Of a stretch of DNA of 64,000 nt, positions 8,424 through 17,845 are shown in pieces. The translations under genes were made by a program, and so were the position numbers. The notes beneath the pieces were generated by a model that searched no databases, was not told the origin of the DNA, and worked only from the letters and a program-made list of their open reading frames with translations. The stretch comes from Phytophthora colocasiae (taxonomy: Eukaryota > Oomycota > Peronosporomycetes > Peronosporales > Peronosporaceae), in contig JAGKQI010000078.1 of NCBI GenBank assembly GCA_018806915.1, positions 1,178,001 through 1,242,000 of the forward strand, read 5' to 3'. Position 1 is the first letter of the stretch. Every line of letters begins with the position of its first letter.

Positions 8424-9764
8424 ACTGTGATTCTAACCAATCTTTGTGTTCAGGTGTACAGCGTTCCAAGTATCTGAAGAGCGGTACGTTTTCAAACCAA
8501 ACATCCACTTGGATATAATAGCTGAGCAACATTTTGTAGAAAGAGGTGCCTGAAATGATTTCATTCAGGGCCTGAATGAGGTAGCACTGTTACAGCTGCT
8601 TCCTTCCCATCCAAACATCATAAAGTTTCATGAAGCTTTCTGGGCTGACAATCCTGAAGAGAACCAGTAACTTCTCATCCTCAGTCTTGAGCACGCAGAT
8701 GGAGGAGACCTCGAGCAGTATCTACGTTCGAACTCAATCCAGGAGGACAGAGCTCGGGAGATGTTCACTCAAGAAGCACAAGGAGTCGACCACTTGCACC
8801 GAAATCGTGTGGTTCATCGCGATCTCAAATGTGGCAACGTCTTCCTCTTTCAATCCGGACGAATTGTTCTGGGGGATTTCGGTACTTCCAAGCAGCTTCC
8901 ACCAGCTTCTGACTCACAAGTGCTTGGGCCTGAGGACCTCACGTCGACAGTTGTCGGATCGCCGCTTTACATGAGCCCAGAGATGTTGGAAGGCGAGCTC
9001 CATGGCTTCACTACTGACATTTGGTCGCTTGGCTGTGTCTTGTACGAAATGCTGACTGGGAAACCAGCTTTTAGCGCTCCGTCGTATCCTGCGGTTGTTT
9101 ATCGTATCACTCCAGGTCAATACGAGCCTCGGAGTGCTGCAGTTACTGCAGAAGCAGTTGAATTGATAGCCAGTATGCTACAAAAGGACCCTGAGAACCG
9201 ACCGAATATCGCAAAGGTGCTTCAGTCGTCTTGGCTTTAGCCTCTTAAGGTCTTGGAGGTCAACAAGGAAGAGACTCGAATTGATTGCTCTGCTGGCCAT
9301 CCGATAGAGAGTCTCCCACCCGTGCCAGTACAGAGTGAAGCGAACACACCAACAGAAATGTCAGCTCAAAGACAAACATTCATATCGCCACCACCAGCTC
9401 CAGTAGAGCGGGTATCCCCAGCTCCGATACGCCGAGGAGTCCGATCACACCAGAATCGCAAGAAAAATGATCGTCTTTGGCGAGTTCCTTCACCGTTGAT
9501 ACGGGCATGTTGCTTGTTGTGCACTGTGTACGAGCAATTTACTTACGGGTAGTGTTTTGTAGCTTGACGTACAACCACAACCATCTCCAAGTCTCCCACA
9601 ACGAAAACTTCTATCCATTCCATCTACGAAAGATGAGCGACATGGTATTCCTGATCAACCAGTGCTACAGTTTGAGGTGCGCGGTGTTCATATCGGGATA
9701 TCTCGGCATCAGACCTAAGTCAACGAATGCACATGAAACCAACCAATATCAGAGCTCATCAATA

Positions 9765-9959
9765 TCAGCAATGTTTTCTTCCCAACTTATCGGGCTTGAA
9801 TAGATCTTGTTGTGGTGAATCGTAGGCATCAAGCCTGATTCCGCCGCCTTCAAGTTTGCGAACAGACAGTGAACTACCTGGTACATCCGGGTTGATCACA
9901 GACGGAGAGATGTCTGACTCTGGTGCATCCAAGTCAGCAATCTCCACCCGGCCAAACAT
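9765..9959 (-). other. Unrecognised minus-strand frame, possible 3' end of a host gene
   Basis: A 64-codon frame from ATG at 9959 ends ...DLFKPDKLGRKHC. The composition (IRLDAYDSPQQDLF, VEIADLDAPES) looks coding rather than random, and it faces the kinase remnant tail to tail. It may be the last exon of a gene whose upstream part was removed by the Gypsy-1 insertion. I do not recognise the family. The rest of 9719-10019 holds nothing identifiable. Confidence 0.3.
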
Positions 9960-10331
9960 TCACGGATCTTGTAGGACAGGCCGCCAGTGATCCAAGTGGA
10001 ATCTCTGGCTGTCTTGCATGTTACCCCTGATGCTGTCATCAGCATAAGGACTGTATACTTTCATTGAGACGGAAGAGTGGTGACGACTATTCTATCCTCT
10101 CACTTTACAAAGTGCTAGCTACTGCACAAGCTGCATCAATACACTTGGCTACGAGTTTCCTGCAGGTTCACCACCTGCCTTGCTTTGTGTTTGGTGTTGC
10201 TTCAACCTCCGGAAAACACCACAAAGAATTCTTTAGTGGGTCGTACTACTCCAACAGCATAGTACTCGACTTGCTAGCTGTCTTCACTACGTCTGCGCTG
10301 ATCAAGGGTCGACGCCAACTACTCGTTCGTC

Positions 10332-11830
10332 ATGTCGAAGAGGCGTGCCGTTGAAGCTGATTTGGATGATGATGAGGAGTCCTACCAACACTCTTCTATG
10401 GTGCCAGTACCCATTTTTGCGCCCATTTTGCCGCCGAAGTTGAGCTCAATTTCTCACGAAGCTTTGGTCAAATGGAACAAACGGCGCAAGGAGTATGAGG
10501 CCAAGATGAGAGCTCGTTGTAGAATTCTGACAACCTGGTGACGCAGGGTGTTAAAGAGACGTTTGACCTGAACCTCTTATCGACGTTCTGCACGCTGCGG
10601 CTTCGGATGGACGTTGCAGACGTCACTGAGGAGCGGCTAATCGCCGAAATCAAAACTCTGTTGGGAAAAGTCAAGAACGATGACCTCCCTGACATAAAGG
10701 CTCTGTTATCGAAGGAGCTGCAGATGGACTTGAAGGAAAGTGATGTGGATGCTCGCGCACTGTCTTACTTTCAGCGCTTTGCGGAAATCGTCCTGGAGAA
10801 TGGCCTTGAGGAAGTATTCTCTGGCGCTGACGGAGAAGCTGAAAAGTGCAGACGTTTGATCTCAAGTCTGGCCCCTCCTGTTCTGAAGGAAACAGTGAAG
10901 AATGCTGTCCGTTGGACCCATAAGGAGGCTGGCAAGAATATTCAAGAATTGTATACGCTGGTCTACGAGAAGGCTGTGGAGCACGAACGCCATTTCCAGC
11001 AGAATAAACGGATGATGATGACAGTAAAGGACAAGTCTGCGCTGCCCAAATCTGCTAAGGATGCTGGAAAGACTGATGTTTCATCAAAGAAGCCTGCTAA
11101 CTCTAACTCGGAGAAGAACTTTACTCAACAGAAGACCGAGCGAAAGGTCGAGAAGAAGACCAACAAGAAGAACGACAAGCAGCCTGTTTCGCGTAAAGAG
11201 CCGCCGTCGCCATGCCCGAAGTGCCAGGAAATGCACTGGCTCAGCAATTGCGATAAAGCGACCGATGCGGAGAAGATTGTCCTGCGGCAGAAGCTTCGTG
11301 AAGCAAATAAAGCCCGCAAATCTCGCACGAAGAGATTAAAAAAGCTGATGCCCACAACGTCTCGTACTGTGACGCTTAATGGAATTCTGGATCAACCGTG
11401 CTGTCCGGACACTGGCTCCGATCACACAATGATTAGCAGATCACAGTGGAAACAATTACGCGAAGTTGACCCGTCGGTACAGGCAATCCCTTTGGACACT
11501 CCAGTACGTAGTTTAGCGTATGGTTCTCACTCGGTTGTGGCTACTAAGAAGGCGCTACTTCACGTTTTGATTCAAACGGCTGCTGGACCGGTGCAGCCAG
11601 CGGAAGCTGTGCCTTGCCTCATTATGGATGTGGACGATGACGAATTTATCATTGGACGAGATTTGTTAGGTTCTTTGGGTATCGATGTGGATCGCCAATT
11701 GGAACAACTTGCCTCTCACGCGGATGATGAGACGAGTGGAGACCCTTTCGAACTGGAAGCTGACGAACTCCCTTCAAATCCCAATCACGTGGCCAGTGAT
11801 GAGAAGTTCGTGCTGCTGTTGAGGTTTTGA
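10332..11830 (+). pseudogene. Gypsy-1 gag-protease
   Basis: Gag starts at the ATG at 10332 (MSKRRAVEADLDDDEE). A frameshift near 10515-10540 moves the reading to a second frame that is then open to 11830. It has a helical gag core, a Lys-rich linker, a short zinc knuckle (CPKCQEMHWLSNC), and a protease with the active-site PCCPDTGSD and a later FIIGRDLLG block, as in retroviral-type aspartic proteases. The frame closes at GGTTTTGA, a stop shared with the second copy at 19247, so this break predates the tandem duplication. Confidence 0.82.
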
Positions 11831-13886
11831 TTGAAAGAGCCCTGAAGCATGGGTTTCCTGCCGACAAGGTGGACAAGTTGCGAGTGATTGTGCACATGTA
11901 TGATGTGTGGCGCTTGGAGCTCCGTGACGATCCGCCTGTGCGTGTCCCGCCGCTCGAAGTGCGTTTGAAGGAAGGGGTTCAGCCTTGCAAATGTAAGCCC
12001 CGCAAATATCCTCCGCATGTTCGACAATTTTTACGGGAATTTAACACTATGCTTGTTGGTCTAGGATGGATCTACGAGAATCCTACCAGCCGGTGGGCAA
12101 GCCCCGTACTACCCGTCAAAAAGTCTCAAGAGCTAATGGACATGCGGCAAACGACGGACTATCGTGAGTTTAATTCGGGAACGGACATCATGACTGCTGT
12201 GATGCCGATACTTTCGTTGGTAACGGGAAATGCACGTGGAAAACAACATTTTGGACTTTTTGATTTTATTAAAGGCTTCTGGCAGCTACCTCCTGCTGAG
12301 TTCTGTCAGGAGTGGCTCTCGTATATGACAGACGAGAAGATCTATACTCCGCGACGTGTTCCTCAAGGTTGTGGTGATGCTGCGATCTACTTCCAGAAGG
12401 CCATGGAGAAGTGTTTTGCTACATTGCTGTACAAGCACTTACTCGTGTGGATAGATGACCTGCTACTCTATGCGGAAGACATTGACACCTACTTGGACAA
12501 GCTGAAGGAGCTGTTTTCACTGCTGGATGAATTCGGCCTGAAGCTCAGCGTGAAAAAGTCCAGCCTGTACCAGCAGGAGGTGAAGTGGTGTGGCAAGATC
12601 ATCGATGCCAACGGTGTACGTCACGACCCCACTCGGATTGAAACACTCCGTGCAATGCCGTACCCAAGTTCGGCAGGGGAGCTACAACAGTTTCTTTGTG
12701 CTATAAACTGGATGTGCGAGAGTCTTATCGATTACGCTCGCCAAGTTGCTCCTCTTCAACGCAAATTGGACGAAGTTTTGGCAAAGACTCGTCGGACTAA
12801 GAGGGTAGCAGCTGGAATTTCGATTGTACTGAGCGCTGACGAGAAGGCGACGTTTGATAACGTGAAGGATATGCTAGCGTCGGCTGCTACACTTGCTTTC
12901 CCTGATGACTCTGCGACTACGTGCTTGCTGACAGACGCATCGGATGTTGGTTGGGCGCTGATTGTGACGCAAGTCAAGGACTACATCCCGAAAGTTCCTG
13001 TTCAGGACCAGCAGCACCAGCTTGTGGAATGTTTAAGTGGGAGTTTCACGGGGAGTCAACTTAACTGGACGGTGATCGAGAAAGAGGCGTTTCCGATCGC
13101 TCTCGCTTGTGACAAACTAGACTATTTGCTGCTGAGACCTCAGGGATTTCGGTTGTTTTGCGACCATCGCAATTTGATTCATGTTTCGCGCCGGACGAGC
13201 ATGTGAAGAAGCATGTGAAAGGGAAATTATTGCGGTGGGCTTTAAAACTGACGAACTACAACTATGTGCTTGAACATATCGCTGGACCTCAGAACGTTTG
13301 GGCCGATATGATCAGCAGGTGGGCTGGTAACCGCACTACTACCGCTGCTACGATCAAGAGGATTCGTTCTACTCCACTAGTTGCTCAACAGGAGCAACAG
13401 CCTGAAGTGGTGGAGCAGAGAATCTCAATGCTTCGCCCTTTGGATGACTCAAATTTCGTGTGGCCAACGTTTGCAGAGATTGAGTTGATACAGTCCAGTT
13501 ACGATCCACCACAAGGAGCCGAGCGTACTGAAACTGGTGTTCTCGCGGTCAACAACCGGGTTTGGATTCCTGTGGAGGCTAAGGACCTTATCCTGCGATT
13601 GTTTATCATTTGCACAGTGTGGTGCACAAGGGTACCGTGGAATCGCTGCTATGGTAGAACACATACGTCGATTGTTTGCGTTGGATAACCTGCGCTCTTT
13701 GGCGACCACGTTTGTCCGCCAGTGTCGACTGTGTCTACATTCAAAAGGGGGGAATATCATCCCCAGGCCTTGGGGTGAAACGTTTGAATGCAGTGAACGC
13801 AATGGTTGGCTACATTTCGATTTCCTGTCAATGGGTGATGGCTTCGGAGAATCTAAGTACATTCTAGTGCTGAAGGACCACGCATC
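11827..13886 (+). pseudogene. Gypsy-1 reverse transcriptase, RNase H and partial integrase
   Basis: The first frame (11827-13206) covers reverse transcriptase with DYREFN, LFDFIKGFWQLP, VPQGCGDA and the catalytic HLLVWIDDLLLY, followed by the RNase H start LLTDASDVGW and KEAFPIALACDKLDYLL. A frame change near 13190, shared by both tandem copies, moves to 13158-13688, with IAGPQNVWADMISRW. An extra T near 13609 (ATTTGCAC here, ATTGCAC in the other copy) breaks the frame before the integrase zinc finger (CRLCLHSKGG). The integrase core begins (LHFDFLSMG with its first Asp, then YILVLKDHAS) and is cut off at the ELP6 junction. Confidence 0.85.
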
Positions 13887-13890
13887 CCTT

Positions 13891-14259
13891 GGCGACGGTC
13901 GTTCTGAGCACGAAACCTCTTGCCACAGGCTACTCCAAGGACGGAACGGTAAGCTATTTCAATTGGTGGCTTTCTCGACAACATTGTAAGTTTTTTTTTT
14001 CCTCCAGCTTGAAGTTTGCTGTCAGAATCAAGGAGACGAACCTGTAGCTGTTGCGTACAAAGTACTGGAAAGTACTATCAAATGCTTCCGTTCTGGAGGA
14101 CAAACGCTGCGGTGGAATTATTTTTTTTTGTTTTGTCTTACCTAAAAAAAATGCTCATAAAACGCTCAGATCTCGACTACTTGAACTCGCTTAGTCTCCT
14201 TCCCCTCCGATCAACACCATTCTCCGTGTAAGCTCAAGTTGTCTTCTCCGAGCAAAGAA
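13891..14259 (+). pseudogene. ELP6 3'-end fragment (left block, copy 1)
   Basis: This stretch is the reverse complement of 46795-47168: the second half of ELP6 exon 5 (GGCGACGGTCGTTCTG on), its intron (GTAAGC ... CCTCCAG), exon 6, and 3' flank up to CAAAGAA, where Copia-3 inserts. It lacks six bases at the end of exon 5, and the terminal TAA is replaced by a T-run. Upstream exons are absent, replaced by Gypsy-1 sequence. Confidence 0.9.
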
Positions 14260-14598
14260 TATCAGTCGAGCGGGTCTGGCTCGGGTGCAACCCGCAGAGA
14301 ACTATCGCCAGTGTCAATGCCTGTCACTCAGGTGATGGGAAGGCTGGGGACCGTTCTGATGGACGTGATCTGCCCTAGTCTAAAGGGGGTTTTGATGCCT
14401 GATGGCTTTCCTCCTCTTGCTGTAGGTAACACGCAGCAAGTAAGAAGAAATACACTTTTGGTTTTACCCCACAACACACACTCGTGCCGTTCCTTACCTT
14501 TCCAGTGACAAGAAGAAGACTCACGGCCCAAGGACGACGCTGAGGTTCCTGCACGACACAAGAGCGGCAGAGAACAAGACGACGCTAAACAGCTGCTA
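14260..14598 (+). repeat. Copia-3 LTR (unit 1)
   Basis: 339 bp, starting TATCAGTCGAG and ending CAGCTGCTA; the ends are TA...TA rather than TG...CA. It differs from the other two copies at one visible base (14590, AAACAG against AAAGAG). Confidence 0.92.
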
Positions 14599-14656
14599 GG
14601 TTATGAGCCCAAAGCTCTACAAGGCTGTGAACGACAACAACTACTACTAGGAAGAC
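14599..14656 (+). promoter_or_regulatory. Copia-3 primer-binding site with a 15-codon upstream ORF
   Basis: GGTTATGAGCCC (14599-14610) abuts the LTR and is fully complementary to an initiator tRNA-Met anticodon stem-loop. Its ATG (14603) opens a 15-codon frame (MSPKLYKAVNDNNYY) closed by TAG at 14648-14650. The gag ATG at 14657 is six bases later and in the same frame, so this looks like an older gag N-terminus split by a stop. The same arrangement is at 22013-22070. Confidence 0.75.
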
Positions 14657-16036
14657 ATGAGTGCTGGAGTTGGCGGTGGTGGTGGTGGTGCGGCTGCTGG
14701 TGCTGGTGCTGGAGCTGGTGCTGGAGCAGCTGCTGCCGCGACACAAGCTATTCGAGGGAGTTCAAAGGCTCCAAGGTTCGAAGGAACGTTCGAGCTCTAC
14801 AGGGTGGAGTTGCAACTCTACCTGGAAGATCGGGAATCGTGGGCAGTTGTGACTGGTGACGAAGTGCGAGACGCCGCGGACCGTGACTTGCAGGCTATCT
14901 TCGAAAAGAAGAATAGGACGGCCAAGGGAGCGATCCTGCGAGGATTACGCGGGTGCCAAGAAGATGAAGTGAACAAGATATGTGCGATGGCTACAGCGAA
15001 AGAAATGTGGGACACCATCGTAGCTGACAAGACGGAGCTAGACTACTCGTACGTGGCGCTGTTGAAGGCGCAGCTGTACAACACGAAGCATGTCAAGGGA
15101 CAGACGCTGACGGAGTACCTGGCAACCATGGTGCGGCTACGACAGCAACTAAGTAGCATGGGAACTACTCATGCAGTGGACGACGATGAGATGTTGCGCG
15201 TCCTGACTATGGGCGTGATGTTGACGCATCCTGAGATTGTGGAACAGTTCGACCTGCCGGTTCGCCAAGGAACACCATTGACCCTTCAGCAGTTCACCAA
15301 TGCGCTGAGGTCGAAGGATGAACGGCTTCGGATGGCAGAAGTGATGAACGGAGGCAGTGGTGCACCACAAGTGGTGATGAGTACAACCTCTGCGCCCAAG
15401 GACAAGGAGAAGAAGTTCAAGGGAAGCGGGGGAGCTTGGAAGAAGCGTAAGTGCTATCATTGTGGAAAGACCGGGCACATTCGAGCGCAGTGCTGGCACT
15501 ACATAAACAAGACAAAGAAGGTGGCGAGCGATGAGCAGAAGGAAGAAACTGGGAAGACGGACAAGAAAAAGCAGAAGAAGAACAAGTCGAAGGCTGAGGA
15601 CAAGCCCGGGGTTCGAGCTAACATGCTGATTCTGAACGAGAATGCACCGAAGATCGTGCGTAAGTACGCGAGCAGCAGCAGCAGTGACGACGAGGATGAC
15701 GGTGAATTTCCCATGGTCGGTATGGTGGTTAAGTCGCAGTTGGCGGGCAAGCGAAACTCGTGGATGCTGGACTGTGGCAGCTCCACGCATGTGTGTGTGG
15801 ACAAGGATATGTACTCAAGTGTGAAGAAGTCCAAGGCCATGTTCAAGGTCTGGACGGGTGAGATCACTAAGGGAGTTCTGTGTGGAGTCGTGAAGCTGAA
15901 GGTACCTAATGTGTATGGCGACACGACCGAGATGGAGCTCAAGGATGTGGAGTTCTCACCTGAAGGGACTGTGAATTTAATTAGCCTGGGTAAAAATGGA
16001 GAGCGAGGGATGGACCCCATCGTTCAGTGCGGCTGA
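14657..16036 (+). pseudogene. Copia-3 gag-protease (unit 1)
   Basis: The ATG at 14657 starts a Gly/Ala-rich run, then a gag domain (FEGTFELYRVELQLYLEDRE, KEMWDTIVADK), a zinc knuckle CYHCGKTGHIRAQC (CX2CX4HX4C) near residue 265, a Lys-rich linker, and the protease site SWMLDCGSSTHVC near residue 370. The sense frame is correct to about 15990, where an extra A (TAAAAATGG against TAAAATGG in unit 2) throws it out of frame. Gag forms the particle; the protease would mature it. Confidence 0.85.
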
Positions 16037-17845
16037 CGTGACTCCGCGAAGGTGCTGGCTGGATTCTGCCATTGGTCGACTGGAATTTGTGAAGAACGGA
16101 TCTCACTATTGGCTAGAGACTGAGTTGCCTGTTGACATAGTGATGGCGACGCTGGATGCCGACGCTAACCCACTAATGCTGTGGCACGAGCGACTGGGAC
16201 ACCTTAATGTATCGGCCATCAGGGGCATGGTGGACCGAGATGTGGTGGACGGCATGGACATTCCGAAGGATCTGTTCAACAAGAAGTTCCAGTGCCTAAC
16301 GTGCATGGCAGCAAAGCGACGTCGTATGTCGTACAAGAAGAGTGCCAAGGACAAGAGAACAAAAGTCAATTATGAGCGCTTGATGTCGGACACCTGCGAT
16401 ATGGGCAAGTACATACCTGGATCTGGAGGAACCCGATACTTTCAGATGATTCAAGACGAGGGCTCCAGGTACAAGTGGTGCTACCCCGTGAAGAAGAAGA
16501 GTGACGCGAACGCAAATACCATCGCGCTGATAAAGAAGTTGATCGCCAAAGGACACAGAATCAAGACATTTTCTAGTGACGGCGGTGGTGAGTTTGTGAA
16601 TGCTGAACTAGAGAAGTTTCTGGAGCAGCATGGGATTGATTTCGTACCGACGCACGCGTACACGCTGGAGGAGAATGCTCTGGTGGAAAAGTTGAATGGT
16701 GTATTGGCGAACAAAACCAGAACGACAATGCAGGCTGCGAATCTGCCGACGAAGTTGTGGCCGGAGGTGCTACGTTATATCGTGGATATTGACAATATGA
16801 GTGCGACTAAGGCGTTGAACGGGATGACACCATCAGAGAAACTGCATGGTAAGAAGCCGGACGTGGCGAAGCTACGCGTATGTGGATCAGTCGGGTTTGT
16901 GTACGTGCCAATGCCCTGAGGAAGGACAAGCTGAGCCCCATGGCAGACCCTGCGTTGCTACTTGGATTCGCGCATTCTGCCCCAGGGTATCGACTGTTGC
17001 ATCTTCGAACTGGCAGAATTGTGGAGGCGAGAGACGTAAAGTTTCGCGAAGACGTGACAGTGAGCAAGAAGTACTTGGACGCATTATTAGTTGGACATCA
17101 GAAGAACTACGACTACATACCGTTCGTGCCTCTTCCCGTTGAATTCGTTGCAGAGGAGAGCGTACATGAGCGGAAAGTGCGGTCAGTGGAGTCAAGTATG
17201 CCAAGTGACGTCACATCTGCACGGGCTATGACTGTGGATGAGGACGCGACAGTATCGAGTGACGAGTCGGAAGATGACGAACTGGTGGACGCCAGCGCAG
17301 GATTAATTGTTGGTGGACAAGGTGCTGCTGTACAAGGTGCTGTTGGACACGGTGCTGGTGGACAAGCAGTACAACCTCATGGACAACAACATGGAGGACC
17401 AGGACAAGTCGCACAGCCCCAGCAGCCACTAAGAAGATCTACCAGAGCGCGAAGGCCAAATATACGCTTCAGTAATTACCAACTGCTGATGGGTGCTGAG
17501 GTCGGTGACCCGACGACGCTGGAGGAAGCAATGGACTCACCTCAATGGAAGGAATGGGAGAAAGCTCTAAGGAAGGAGTACGAGTCGTTAGTAAAGAACG
17601 GAACATGGAAACTGGTGGACAGACCCAAAGACAAGAATGGACAGTACGTAAAAGTGGTGACTACAGGATGGGTACTGAAGGTGAAGCGCGATGCACACGG
17701 AAATGTAAAGCGTTATAAGGCAAGACTCGTTGTTCATGGTTACAAGCAACGGTTTGGCTTTGAATACTGGAAGACTTACTTGCCAGTGGTTCGTTGGATT
17801 ACAATGTTGGTGGTGTTGCTATTGGCTTTGCTGCTCGGATTGGAA
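15996..17845 (+). pseudogene. Copia-3 integrase and start of reverse transcriptase (unit 1)
   Basis: Two frames cover this part. 15996-16919 has the pre-integrase motif WHERLGHLNVSAIRG, the zinc-finger CLTC, and the integrase core (MSDTCDMG, SSDGGGEFV, and LEENALVEKLN where unit 2 has PEENALVEK). A stop with a two-base loss at 16917 (CCCTGAGG for CCCAAGAGG) breaks it. The frame at 16880-17863 has the integrase tail, a Gly/Gln-rich linker, and the reverse transcriptase N-terminus (TGWVLKVKRD, RYKARLVVHG) up to the truncation. Confidence 0.85.

Larger units (their letters stand above)
590..9718 (+). pseudogene. NEK-like protein kinase pseudogene, copy 1, split by Copia-1
   Basis: This is a paralogue of the kinase at 35068-36506. 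Exon 1 remnant is 590-645, with the start codon changed (AGGAGAACATC against ATGGAGAACATC). A 5' splice site GTAAGTTTCG at 646 pairs with TTGTGTTCAG ending at 8453, so the whole of Copia-1 lies in intron 1. About 50 bp encoding the glycine-loop/VCLKEMD lysine region is deleted in exon 2 (8454 on). Exon 3 starts near 8540 and has a 22-bp insertion and a TAA where the paralogue has CAA. The catalytic part is readable: HRDLKCGN, LGDFGTSK, and SPLYMSPE, with DIWSLGCVLYEML, as in NIMA-related kinases. A stop precedes the proline-rich tail; the last exon is 9563-9718. Loss of the start, the ATP-binding lysine and the frame marks it as dead. Confidence 0.8.
10020..13886 (+). mobile_element. Gypsy-1 LTR retrotransposon remnant (Ty3/gypsy), 3' truncated
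   Basis: Leader, gag, protease, reverse transcriptase, RNase H and part of integrase read left to right. The 5' LTR end is placed at about 10223 (...ACCACA) because the next bases, AAGAATTCTTTAG, match the post-LTR sequence of Gypsy-2 at 38363; the outer LTR boundary cannot be fixed because no 3' LTR survives. The element stops inside the integrase core at about 13886 and is joined directly to ELP6 sequence. Its proteins resemble those of Gypsy-2 (WIDDLL reverse transcriptase, VWAD(M/L)(I/L)SRW after RNase H), so the two belong to one lineage. Confidence 0.85.
10426..17845 (+). repeat. Tandem duplication, unit 1 (about 7.4 kb)
   Basis: The unit runs from TTTTGCCGCCG in Gypsy-1 gag, through Gypsy-1, the ELP6 fragment and the Copia-3 5' half, to GGATTGGAA in the reverse transcriptase of Copia-3. 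The second copy follows immediately. Differences are few, mainly one- or two-base indels in short homopolymers. The junction has at most a one-base overlap. Confidence 0.93.
14260..17845 (+). mobile_element. Copia-3, truncated copy in tandem unit 1
   Basis: The 5' LTR, primer site, gag-protease, integrase and the start of reverse transcriptase are present; the element stops at GGATTGGAA, where tandem unit 2 begins. It is the 5' portion of the complete Copia-3 at 21674-27152. The AAGAA target duplication precedes it (14255-14259). Confidence 0.93.

Noticed and set aside
13600..13615. Frame break in Gypsy-1 integrase as a biological feature.
   Set aside because: One extra T relative to the other tandem copy; homopolymer indels like this are common here and may be assembly errors.
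15149..15790. 213-codon minus-strand ORF (and its copy at 22557-23219).
   Set aside because: It is the shadow of Copia-3 gag, whose sense frame has the zinc knuckle and gag motifs.
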